Assembly: GCA_021292165.1 (NCBI GenBank)
Contig: CM037879.1
Coordinates: 287,220,272 to 287,284,271, forward strand
Length of the DNA stretch: 64,000 bases
Direction of reading: 5' to 3'
Source: Shinisaurus crocodilurus
Taxonomy: Eukaryota > Chordata > Lepidosauria > Squamata > Shinisauridae
Positions 1 through 9,255 of this stretch are shown here, piece by piece. Positions within the stretch are counted from its first letter, which is position 1, and the number at the start of each line of letters is the position of its first letter. The translations under genes were made by a program, and so were the position numbers. The notes under the pieces were generated by a model. The model was not told the origin of the DNA and ran no database searches. It saw nothing but the letters and a program-made list of their open reading frames with translations.

Positions 1-330
1 TGCATGAAGATTCATAAGCTTACTGTGCACATTTCTTCTGATAAAGTGCATTTTGTATGCAGTGCCTAATATACACAGTTTTGCAAGTGATTTTCCTAAT
101 ATACTGCATTTTTTCAATGTTATTTGCCTAATATACATATTTTTGAATGCATTTTTTTTTTTAAATTGAGAACGCCGCTGTAAAATTTGGTGGAGTGCAA
201 ATTTTGAAGGATAACTGAGTTTTGCTTTGCACAGTGGTTTGAAAGTGCGAAATTCAACAAGTTCACATTAAAATGTGAACTGACTGGATTTCTCTCCAAT
301 TTCTATACATGCCAATATAGATGTATAAGC
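1..330. repeat. AT-rich MITE-like repeat (family M2), fragment
   Basis: AT-rich block made of repeated phrases such as 'cctaatatacac', 'tgcattttt' and 'aaatttggtggagtgcaaatttt'. It is the reverse complement of the block at 62930-63345 and is related to 5786-6075, 18261-18600 and 42770-43065. Other family members end in 'catccct' or begin 'agggatgtg', which suggests a non-autonomous DNA transposon, but this copy shows no clean end and no coding potential. Confidence 0.5.
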
Positions 331-431
331 CGAACACGCATCTCACTATATGCCAGTCCAACACCACTCTTCCTCGCATGTACTGCCTGTACCTTTGCAT
401 GCCTTATCCATTGACTATGCAGTATTCCTAG

Positions 432-943
432 TGTCATGGGCCAGAACTTGAACCACAATCTCAGAGGAAGGCTACCCCTAATCCTCAGAAGAGGCTCCGG
501 TGTCAGTAGGAGAAGACCAAGCCATGGAAAGGCATCACAAGACTTCTATCTCCCCAGGACCCAGTTCTCCAAAGGAACCTCAGAGGGCGTCTCCCCTGCA
601 TCCAGAAGAGGCTCTATTACCATCCTCAGGCTCTGAGAACTCGGGCCATGAAGACACGAGGTCGCCACAACCACTGTCATGTCTCTGCAGCCTGAGGCTG
701 CTAAAACAGGCCAGGCCCCTTTAGGGTCAAAGGTAGAAGCAGAGCTAACCAGCCTAAACACCAGACACTTCCTATTTAAGCCTCAGTCGTGCTGTGATCT
801 TTGTTGGAGCAACAGATAGGCAAGCCTGTCTAGTGTCCAGCAATAGCACCACTTGGAGCTTTCCATGGTGCTGATCTCTTTCTGCCTTGCTTCCCGAGGA
901 ACTTGACCCAGCCTGATCCCTACTTGAGATCTGATCCGTAACA
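432..943 (+). mobile_element. Possible solo LTR (gypsy-like), weak
   Basis: The block starts TGTCATGGG and ends CCGTAACA, so it has TG...CA ends. It holds a TATA-like 'ctatttaag' near 773 followed by Cys/Leu-rich-looking non-coding text. The composition resembles squamate gypsy-type LTRs as I remember them. No target duplication flanks it ('cctag' against 'gaacc'), and no primer-binding site or internal region is recognisable. The small open frames inside match no known protein. It could equally be unique sequence. Confidence 0.25.
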
Positions 944-1471
944 GAACCTTGCAACCCGAGCCACATCTCAGAGCATCATCAGAACTCACATTCTGAAACA
1001 GTGCACCGAGATAGTCCAAAGTTGTGAACCAGACCTGTGTGAGAATGATTAGCTTTATCACTTCCATGAGAGAGAATACGGCTTCTGGAACACATGGGCG
1101 CCTCCCCCCCCCTATTTTTCAAAGTTAAGCACTGCCGAGAGATCCTTCTAGCTCCATTTCCTTCTAACTGAACACTGCACATCACCAGTGAGAATTGATA
1201 CATGCTTCTTCCCCCTTTATGCTACAATAATGCACCATAAAATTAACTGAATTCTACCATGGTATAATATGTAACATAAAAGCTGCAGCAACTTATCTGT
1301 AGGGCATGGCACAATTAGCATTTGCATGGGGGGGTTCTTTCAGCTTATTGTATGGGGGGGTGTCATTCTCCCCCCCCCCAAATGAACAATAAGTAAAGCA
1401 ATGTGTCTGGACACTAAAGCAGGACATTCTAGGACAGACTGAAAATTCCCTACACGGGGGAAGCCATAGGC
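944..1471. other. No recognisable gene or repeat
   Basis: Mixed-composition sequence with C-runs near 1105 and 1370. The short frames here look like chance frames: no known motif, no splice structure that I can defend. Nothing is assigned. Confidence 0.5.
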
Positions 1472-2371
1472 CAGTGATGGCGAACCTATGGCACGGGTGC
1501 CACAGCTGGCACGCAGGGACCTCTCTGTGGGCACTCGAGCCATTGGTTACCATCCCCTTCTGCAAAACACTAATGATCTTGTTCTTTCTCACAGTGTGGA
1601 ACAGAATGATTTTATTCTAGAATTCCTGTTACAGAATTCTTTTCTACATTGTTATCACATTTAAAAGATTTTGAAGAATGATGCACAGAGCATGGCTTGG
1701 ATGTAAAGCCCTAACAGTTGACCTGAGTGCTGCATGTGTTGCTCTCAAACTAACGGAGTATGAGCCAAGGTTTGACAAATCATCAGCATGCATGCAATAG
1801 CAAAAATCACATTAATTGTGCAAAAGCATGCCCGATACAAACTTTTACCTAATGCTGTCTTTGTAGTCCAAGACATAAAGTGTTTAAAATGTGTTAAGCA
1901 CGTTTAGTTTTCTTGTTTATCTTGCTCATCCTAGTACAGGTTGACTTTTACTTTTACTAATCCAACACCTGTAGAAGCAGGGAAAGAACCCGGAGTAAAG
2001 CTTGCCACATACAATTTCAGTCTGGCATATAATCATATTACAAGTTGAGAATCCCTTATCCAAAAATACATGTGCCTAATTATTAAAAAGTTTGTATAAA
2101 TTCCCTTCAGGCTATGTGTACAATGTAGTACTATAATAATTTTTTGAGTTGATTTTTTTTTCAACAAAAAACTGTATCATTGAAAGCTCTGTTATTGTGT
2201 TTTTCTTTAAAGACAAAAGATGTTAATTAGTTCGGACAACTGTATGAGTTGTTTTTCTAAAACTAAAACCTCAGTATTCAGGTTTAATTGCAGTGTTGGC
2301 ACTTTGAAATAAATAAGTTGGTTTTGTGTTGCAGTTTGGGCACTCGGGCTCAAAAAGGTTCTCCATCACTG
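1472..2371 (+). mobile_element. hAT-type DNA transposon, non-autonomous, 900 bp (copy A)
   Basis: Terminal inverted repeats: 5' CAGTGATGGCGAACCT, 3' end AGGTTCTCCATCACTG (one mismatch in 16). Exact 8-bp target duplications 'ccataggc' lie at 1464-1471 and 2372-2379, which is the hAT hallmark. Internally no transposase frame survives. The ends look like OposCharlie1 (OC1), a family reported in horizontal transfers among tetrapods; that name is from memory. It shares its body with 7802-8525 but keeps about 170 bp near 2055-2250 that the other copy lacks. Confidence 0.88.
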
Positions 2372-2400
2372 CCATAGGCTATATCCAACTCCCATCCTGA

Positions 2401-2428
2401 TTTGCTCTCTCTCTCTCTCTCTCTCTCT
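2401..2428. repeat. (CT)n microsatellite
   Basis: Uninterrupted CT dinucleotide run of about 14 units, a few tens of bases downstream of the hAT copy. Confidence 0.9.
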
Positions 2429-2616
2429 GGCCCTCCCCTCCCTCCTCACACCAGATATGGAACTCAAGGTATGGCATCACTTCGTAGCTAGTAGGTATAC
2501 CTTACATTTCTTGAAGGGAAGAGTGCCTGCCTGCTTATGATATTTTCCCTGTTCAAATTTCTCTAGGGTTCTGAAGTAACTGATGTGGCTTCTGGAGGGA
2601 CATCAAAGCTTTAGCA

Positions 2617-2713
2617 CAGTGTTCTCCAACCTTGGGTCCCCAGATGTTTTTGGCCTACAGCTCCCAGCATGCCCCAGCCAGCGTAGCTGGGGACCCAAGG
2701 TTGGAGAACAGTG
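2617..2713. mobile_element. hAT foldback MITE (family F1), 97 bp
   Basis: Begins CAGTGTTCTCCAACCTTGGG and ends with the inverse (one base off in the last five). Exact 8-bp target duplications 'ctttagca' at 2609-2616 and 2714-2721. Compared with the full copy at 46582-46716 the middle of the right arm is missing. No coding capacity. Confidence 0.88.
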
Positions 2714-2891
2714 CTTTAGCAGCATAGCAATTCTTCCATTTTTGAATATTCAGTACTGTTTAGGGTATTGCACATCTGCACTTTGCCAGAATTTTTAGTT
2801 CACTTTTTTTTTTTCCTCTTACACGTTACTGATGCACAGACCCATGCTTAAGTGGATTGATAAATCCAAGCATATCAAAAAAATAAATGGA

Positions 2892-3827
2892 TTCATGATG
2901 CAATTGAAACTTAAAAGTCAAGAATTGTATATATAAAAAATAACCATAAAATATAGTAAAATAGATTAAATTTTATAATGTAATATAAAAATTTCCAGAA
3001 ATGTTTTTTAAAAAATTATATATATAAAACATGTATAAGACAGAAACAATTAGACCTGTAAAGTACAACGTCTTAAGGGCTGAAGATGATAATAATGTCC
3101 TTTCAGACTTGAGGACCTCTCTCTCTAGATGAAGTATTATTAGTGCCAAAGTTTTTTTTGTTTGGTGCTTCCAGAGAAATGTCCTCACAGTATGTAAGCT
3201 TTCTTTACTCGTGTGTAGAAGCCAAACGCGTTTCGGCCCAAAGGCCTTCTTCAGTGGCTTAGGAAAAATACAAAACTTACAATGAATCAAACTACAGTCT
3301 GCTAGTTTTTCATAAGAAATTAGTAGTAATATAGAACATAATTAAATGATATCATGCTCACCCCTGTAGTTTTCACTTAAGTCAATATACAAGCTAATGC
3401 TCTGTATCTCTCCAATTCTATATAAAATATACATTTGTTTTATTAGTACATACATTGATAAGAATTTTTTTTATAAATTTAAAAAGATAGAAAAAATAAA
3501 AATATAAGAGAACCCTTTCAGAAGGAGTATATTGACTTACCAAGGTTGGTTTCATCTACCAAGCTCCTGAGGCAATGCTCCAGAGTTTGGCAGATGGAGT
3601 AATTTATCTGGTGTGATACTCTTACAAAAATACAAAACTTACAATGAATATATAATTTTTTAAAAAACATTTCTGGAAATTTTTATATTACATTATAAAA
3701 TTTAATCTATTTTACTATATTTTATGGTTATTTTTTATATATACAATTCTTGACTTTTAAGTTTCTATGCTTTGTGTTTGTCAGGATTTTAAACATAGTC
3801 CCTTGTTGTATGTTCATGATGCAATTG
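2892..3827 (-). mobile_element. Penelope-like insertion with inverted arm and hammerhead-like motif
   Basis: A 906-bp insertion is bounded by a 15-bp direct repeat 'ttcatgatgcaattg' at 2892-2906 and 3813-3827, read as the target duplication. Inside, 2906-3023 and 3648-3765 form a perfect 118-bp inverted repeat. A 24-bp direct repeat lies at 3264-3287 and 3626-3649. On the minus strand the phrase CTGAAGAAGGCC...GGCCGAAACGCG lies at about 3226-3254, the kind of motif found in the terminal repeats of Penelope-like retroelements, which often carry inverted 5' segments. No reverse transcriptase or GIY-YIG frame is left, so the family call is inference from structure plus motif. Confidence 0.6.
3219..3260 (-). 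ncRNA. Hammerhead ribozyme-like motif (type I, minimal stem III)
   Basis: Read on the minus strand: stem I 5' side AAGCCA, core CUGAAGA, an extra A, stem II GGCC-UUUG-GGCC, core GAAA, a two-base-pair stem III (AC/GU around GC), then U as the cleavage-site base and stem I 3' side UGGCUU. All conserved core positions are present. The one oddity is the unpaired A between the core and stem II. Hammerheads with very short stem III are known from Penelope-like elements and are thought to act as dimers. Activity cannot be judged from sequence. Confidence 0.6.
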
Positions 3828-4453
3828 TACAGGCACTCCAAGATTTCATTGTTGTGTGCTGGTTTCAGTGATGGACTGGAGGACGAATGCAGGAAAGCGC
3901 AGCCCTGGACCCTTTTTTTTTTTTCCAGAGCAGGAGTGATGACCTCATCTGTTGGAGCACCAGAGTAATTGACAGACTTTCCTTGCTCTGGCACGAGAAT
4001 GAGGTGATAACGAGGCTTTCAAGTTTTGTTTGTGACAGATTGGCACGGAGGAAGTCCGAGAATGAGGAAAATAAGCTAGCAGAGACTGGGTATTTCTTGT
4101 TCCTACTTCACACTAGCAATTTAAATGATAACACTCATTTGCAAGATTGTTTGCTTCTAATTAAAAAGCTAATGGTTGCATGCATACAGAAGTAAGCACC
4201 ACTGAATTCAATGGTGCTTACTCCCGGGTAATTATGAATAGGATTGCAGTCATGCCCTGTAAACCTACTTATGAGATTTTATTAGTGGTGTGTTCATTTG
4301 TTTTGGATTGCTGTATTTTATGATATAGTTTTTAACTAGAGTGTCAGCTCCTTTGAGAATATATAATAGGAAGGCTATATGTAATACATATGTATTCCAT
4401 GGAAAATTAAGCATGACTGGGGGGGGGGGGCTGCCATGGTTAGAACTGCACTT
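3828..4453. other. No gene; small dispersed-repeat fragment at 4176-4255
   Basis: Unassigned sequence. At 4176-4255 the text 'aagtaagcaccactgaattcaatggtgcttactcc' type palindrome followed by 'ataggattgcag' belongs to a short palindromic repeat common in lizard DNA (from memory); related pieces occur at 12340-12450 and 35505-35585. Poly-T at 3911 and poly-G at 4420 are simple runs. Confidence 0.4.
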
Positions 4454-4860
4454 TCCTAGGGATGTACAGGAATTTAGTTTCTGTTCACAAATCATGCAAA
4501 CATGTCCCATTCGCAATCCCAAATGTGAGCAGGATGGGGGTGGGGCGCATTTATTTATTTATTTTTACAAATGTTTGCAAATTTCCAAATTAGCAATCAC
4601 ATTTGGAAAAATGCATACTATGAAATGTGCATTTTTCAAAAATTACGCATTTTTACCCTTTAATCAAAGGGGGAAAGTGCGGAGAATTATGCAAAGAGAT
4701 GTGCACTCTTCCCATTCAAATGAGCCAAAACAACAACAACAACAACAACAACAGCTTGAACACAAAAGCCAGAACAAGCCAAAATGAGTTTCAAAGTGAT
4801 TTTCAAAGGATTTCGGTGAGTTCAAAAATGGCTGGTTCTCCCATTCCTATTGATCACTGC
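4454..4860. repeat. MITE-like repeat (family M2)
   Basis: Begins 'agggatgtac' and ends 'cccattcctattg'. The interior carries inverted phrases with 'aaatgcat', 'gtgcattttt' and 'cccattc...gaatggg'-type arms. An (AAC)n microsatellite sits inside at 4730-4753. The frames running through it are low-complexity and not genes. Confidence 0.5.
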
Positions 4861-5444
4861 AGCAATGGTTGGTTTAATCCATGCATATACGTGCGGATTT
4901 GCTTCCGTAACCTGTACAGTGAGGGATGGGTGGCAGGAATAATGCAAATGAAAAACTGTGACAAGCTGTGTGCATGCACCGATTCTCAAATTAATTTTAG
5001 AAATTCTCCACATCAAAGCAAGAGGCAGGTGTAGTGGAACACATGGTAGACCGGCCCCACAGAATAATAATGGGATGAAAAGGGGGGGGGATTCACTCAT
5101 TCCTACCTGCAAAATGAGGTACCTCATCTCAAACACCCAAGCTGATGCAAAAAAATAAAAGATCTACACAATAATTCTTACCTTCAGTCCCTTTGGGAAA
5201 TGTGAGGTCCCTCTGAAGGTCTGTATGATGACACAGGACAATATCTCAACTATTCTAAGGGAACGGCATTCTACTTGGTCCTCCCAGTGAACTGAATGCT
5301 AGTCCCTGAGCCGGGGACTGGCTGTTGAATTTGCCAAAAAGCAACCAGTGAGGCAGCCACTTTTAGGACTGTGCCAAATATTTGCCTGTTTCGATGTTTG
5401 GGACCGAAGTTGTGCCTTCAGGGAGCTAAGAACTGCTGTTCTTG

Positions 5445-5516
5445 TTTGCTGGCTGGGGAATGCTGGGGGTTGTAGGTCTTTTTTTCTATCTAAACATGCA
5501 TAGGATTGGGCCCTTC
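5445..5516. repeat. Palindromic MITE fragment (family M3)
   Basis: Right half of the M3 foldback: 'gctggctggggaatgctggg', 'gttgtaggtc', T-run, 'tctaaacatgcataggattg'. Full copies lie at 49831-49962 and 19107-19245. Confidence 0.6.
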
Positions 5517-5785
5517 TAAATTAAAAAGCTGCAAATACTTTCGCCTTGCCCCAAAGGAAAGGTTCTCTCCAACCCCCTTGGATCATTCTAGCTGGCCGTT
5601 TCTGGAGTGTATTCCAGGCACCACCACGTCTGTAACTTTGGACAGGCCACCGGGTTGTTCTCTTGCTTGACTCGCCATGCCTTTTCCGCTTCTGTATCTC
5701 CTTCAGCTAAGAATGGATGAATCTTTCCTTTCTCATTTCTCCCTGTTCCTCATTGTTCCAATCTTAAATTCAGGTCTGTCCTGAA

Positions 5786-6075
5786 CTTCCTAAGATGGCA
5801 TAGAAATTTGTACACCTTTTGGTCTGCATTTCTCCGAACACATGCACTTTTGCCTAATACATTTTTTGCAGCAGCTTTCCTAACATACTGCATTTTTGAA
5901 AGCCATTTTCACAGATGCATGCCTTTTGGTGTACACTTTCCCCTAATACACACACACACACACACACACACATTTTTGTACACATGTTTTGATTAAAGAA
6001 CCCCATTGCAAAATTTGGAGAACTGCAAATTGAGTCTTGGTTCACATATTGGTTTAAGAGTGTCTTAAAATGTAT
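5786..6075. repeat. MITE-like repeat (family M2) with (CA)n
   Basis: Same phrases as 1-330 ('cctaatacattttt', 'ctaacatactgcattttt', 'gcaaaatttggagaactgcaaat'). A (CA)n run at 5945-5972 interrupts it. It ends just before the Tigger-like MITE. Confidence 0.55.
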
Positions 6076-6078
6076 TTA

Positions 6079-6338
6079 CAGTCATGCCTTGGATTGAGAG
6101 TATAATTCGTTCCGGAAACGTGCTTGTAATCCAAAACACTCTTATATCAAAACGAAATCCCCCCCAAAAAAAAATTTGTACAGACATTTTTAATTTAAGC
6201 AGTACTACAGTACTTGTATTGCAAGACGTCGGTTGTATATCAAGTAAATATATATATATATATATATATATATTTAAAAACTTGCTTGTCTTGCAAAACG
6301 CTCTCAAACCAAGTTACTTGCAATCCAAGGTATTACTG
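6079..6338 (+). mobile_element. Tigger-like (Tc1/mariner) MITE, copy 1
   Basis: 260 bp between TA dinucleotides (6077-6078 and 6339-6340). 5' end CAGTCATGCCTTGGATTG, 3' end inverse of CAGTAATACCTTGGATTG (two mismatches). An AT microsatellite at 6247-6272 expanded inside. Copies at 13026-13274 and 50707-50955. TA target site plus CAGT ends fit Tigger/pogo; no transposase is present. Confidence 0.8.
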
Positions 6339-6340
6339 TA

Positions 6341-6600
6341 TTTATTTTATTTATTATATTTATACCCCGCCGTTTTTCCTGCAAGCAACTCAAGGCGGCT
6401 TACATAGTCCTCCTCCTCCTCTCCATTTTATCCTCACAGTAGTAGGTGGTCACTTGTGACCGAGTAAGTAACCTACCTCACAACCCTGAGTCAGTGACTG
6501 GCCCAAAGTCACCCAGTGAGTTTCATGGCTGAGCGGGGACTAGAACCCGGATCTCCAGGGTCCCAGTCCAACACTCTCACCACTACGCCACACTGGCTCT
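6341..6600 (-). mobile_element. CORE-SINE (MIR-like), minus strand
   Basis: Reverse complement of a tRNA-derived head (B-box-like GGTTCTAGTCCC), a MIR-type core with 'gggtgactttgggccagtca', and an L2-like tail ending in (AAAT)n. At about 6438-6466 the core is replaced by 'gtaggtggtcacttgtgaccgagtaag', which resembles the 3' end of the zinc-finger LINE at 43425. Confidence 0.85.
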
Positions 6601-7484
6601 CATAGGGAAGAAATGTGAACTGAACACATTTCTTCCCTATTCCTACCTCCAGCTATACCTCTGTTTCACACCCCAGACACCTATGAGGCCCTCGAAGGCT
6701 AGAGCCAGCCCTGCCTTCCCCTCCCAGTGTATGGTTTGATTCTCCTGCTCAGAACATGTGCCACGCATGAAACATGGTGGGGAGCACCTTAATTCATCCA
6801 TCCCTACTTGAAATCCACCTGGTGGTTTTGGCTCAGCCCTAGTCAGCACAGCCCGCCCCCCCCCCCCAACTTTGTTGCTCAGAGCAGGATAGCCTCCAAC
6901 ACACAAAGAATTGGCAGATGCTTGAAAACAGGATTACAGGTTTCCAATTGCCTGGAATATCTCCCATGCCAACGAGATGATGTGATCCTCAAACAGGAAA
7001 AAGCATCCTGAAACCAGCCTGGAAAATCAACTCTGCTAAATGGATTATAATATGCAAGTAGTATTATCCAACCTGAACCTCTCTTTGCCATCCCTTCCCA
7101 GCCTGGGGAGAAGATGGGGCATTGTGAGCATTTGGGCACCTGCTCCGACAGCAGCTTTGCAATGAGATTAAGAAGCATGGAGATTGGAGTGGGGGGGAGG
7201 GTTGCTGCAGGAAATGAGCTGCAAACAGACTCTCTGGTGCTTTAAATGGCCATGCTACAGAAACAAAATGCCACCTTGTAATGGGAATTCAGTAGTGGTG
7301 TTTATTGGTAACAGCCATGTCTTATGTGTGTTTTCTGCACAATGTTGAGGATTACCGTACTAATACAGAATGTGGTGCAACATGGAAACATGAGGATCTC
7401 AAGCTCCCATTGTTTTAAAGGAGGCAAGTTTCTAGCTCGTATGGTGACAAAGTAAAAGCTTGTCAAGATTGTAAAATCTGGAAC
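6601..7484. other. No recognisable gene or repeat
   Basis: Mixed-composition sequence with a C-run near 6857 and a G-run near 7190. No frame has a recognisable domain. Confidence 0.45.
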
Positions 7485-7801
7485 GTAAGATTGTAAGAAG
7501 AGCCCTGCTGGATCAGACCAAGGGTCCATCTAGTCCAGCATTCTGTTCACACAGTGGCCAACCAGCTGCCCACGGGATCTCACAAGCAGGACATGAGCGC
7601 AACAGCACCCTCCCGCCCACGCTCCCCAGCAACTGGGGAACATAGGCATCCTGCCTCTGATACTGGAGGTAGCATAGAGCCATCAGGACTAGCAGCCATT
7701 GATAGACTCGTTCTCCATTCATTGTTCTAATCCCCTTTAAAAGCCATCCAAATTGGTGGCCATGACATCTTGTGGTAGCAAATTCCATAGTTCAACTATG
7801 C

Positions 7802-8525
7802 CAGTGATGGCGAACCTATGGCACGGGTGCCACAGCTGACACGCAGGGACCTCTCTGTGGGCACTCGAGCCATTGGTCACCAGATCGCGAAAAGACCGTC
7901 CCCTTCTGCAAAACACTAATGATCTTGTTCTCTCACACAGTGTGGAACAAAATGATTTTATTCTAGAATTCCTGTTACAGAATTATTTTCTACATTGTTA
8001 TCACATTTAAAAGATTTTGAAGAATGATGCACAGAGCATGGCTTGGAATGGATGTAAAGCCCTAACAGTTGACCTGAGTGCTGCATGTGTTGCTCTCAAA
8101 CTAACGGAGTATGAGCCAAGGTTTGACAAATTATCAGCATGCATGCAATAGCAAAAATCACATTAATTGTGCAAAAGCATGCCCAATGCAAACTTTTACC
8201 TAATGCAGTGTTTGCAGTCCAAGACATAAAGTGTTTAAAATGTGTTAAGCACGTTTAGTTTTCTTGTTTATCTTGCTCATCCTAGTACAGGTTGACTTTT
8301 ACTTTTACTAATCCGACACCTGTAGAAGCAGGGAAAGGACCCGGGGTAAAGCTTGCCCCATACAATTTCAGTCTGGCATATAATCATATTACAAGTTGAG
8401 AATCCCTTTTCTAAAACTAAAACCTCGGTATTCAGGTTTAATTGCAGTGTTGGCACTTTGAAATAAATAAGTTGGTTTTGTGTTGCAGTTTGGGCACTCG
8501 GGCACAAAAAGGTTCGCCATCACTG
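7802..8525 (+). mobile_element. hAT-type DNA transposon, non-autonomous, 724 bp (copy B)
   Basis: Perfect 16-bp terminal inverted repeats CAGTGATGGCGAACCT, with exact 8-bp target duplications 'aactatgc' at 7794-7801 and 8526-8533. It is close to 1472-2371 but lacks an internal block of roughly 170 bp, the junction lying near 8408. It sits inside a CR1 remnant. Confidence 0.9.
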
Positions 8526-8613
8526 AACTATGCACTGTGTGAAGAAGTACTTCCTTTTATCTGTCCTGAAGCTCCCACCAATCAGATTAATGGGATGACC
8601 CTGGATTCTAGTA

Positions 8614-8615
<2 letters not shown>

Positions 8616-8669
<54 letters not shown>
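8616..8669. repeat. (GA)n microsatellite
   Basis: Uninterrupted GA run of about 27 units. Confidence 0.95.
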
Positions 8670-8673
<4 letters not shown>

Positions 8674-9105
8674 TCTCCCTATTCACTTTCTCCACACTAT
8701 GCATAATTTTGTACACCTCTATACATGTCTCTACTCACTCACCTTTTCTTTAAGTTAAACACTCCCAGATGTTGTACCCTTTCCTCATAGGGGAGTTGCT
8801 CCAGTCCCTTGAACATTTTAGTTAGTTGCCCTGTTCTGTAACTTTTCCAACTCTACAATGTCCTTCTTTAGGTGCGGCGACCAGAACTGTACACAGTATT
8901 CCGAGTGTGGTCACTCACACCATCAAATTGTGTAAGAGCAGTATGATGTGGAGAAATGTGAGACACAGATCCCACCTGTTTCCAGTTCTCCATACCTTCC
9001 CCTATTTTATTTCTTCCAAGAGTCCTTGGCAAACATTCAAAACTCTTTCAAACCCTGCCTTTGGGAGCAAAGTGGCAAATTAGAGTTGCCAGAGAATTTC
9101 ACCAT

Positions 9106-9255
9106 GAGCGCATGGAGGTAAATATGGAGGATTCTGCTGAGGCAAAACAAGGAAGGTTGAAAGCAGCTGAAAGTGTATTGGTAAGACCAGATAAATTTCT
9201 TAAGGCGGATCTTGACCAAGATAACACGTCTCTAGCTGGGCAGGGAGCTGAATGA
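9106..9255 (+). pseudogene. CR1 ORF1 3' end (5'-truncated)
   Basis: An open frame runs to a TGA at 9253-9255, giving an end '...LDQDNTSLAGQGAE'. The TGA overlaps the ORF2 start in the tetranucleotide ATGA (9252-9255), an arrangement that would allow termination-reinitiation. The frame is open further upstream to 9061 but the part before the element boundary is probably not ORF1. Only the C-terminal piece is present, so its zinc-knuckle or coiled-coil parts cannot be checked. ORF1 proteins of CR1 bind the RNA; that role is family knowledge. The end of this frame is the part repeated in inverse at 12778-12821. Confidence 0.5.

Larger units (their letters stand above)
7485..8925 (-). mobile_element. 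CR1-type LINE 3' remnant, split by a hAT insertion
   Basis: Two minus-strand blocks, 7485-7801 ('agccctgctggatcagacca', 'tctagtccagcattctgttc') and about 8526-8925 ('tcctcataggggagttgctcc', 'ggtgcggcgaccagaactgt'), are parts of one CR1 3' region. They are joined exactly across the hAT copy at 7802-8525, showing that CR1 came first. A (GA)n run at 8616-8669 lies in the second block. Related remnant at 41158-41460. Confidence 0.75.

Noticed and set aside
4730..4753. Gln/Asn run encoded by (AAC)n
   Set aside because: A microsatellite inside an M2 repeat, not a polyglutamine protein.
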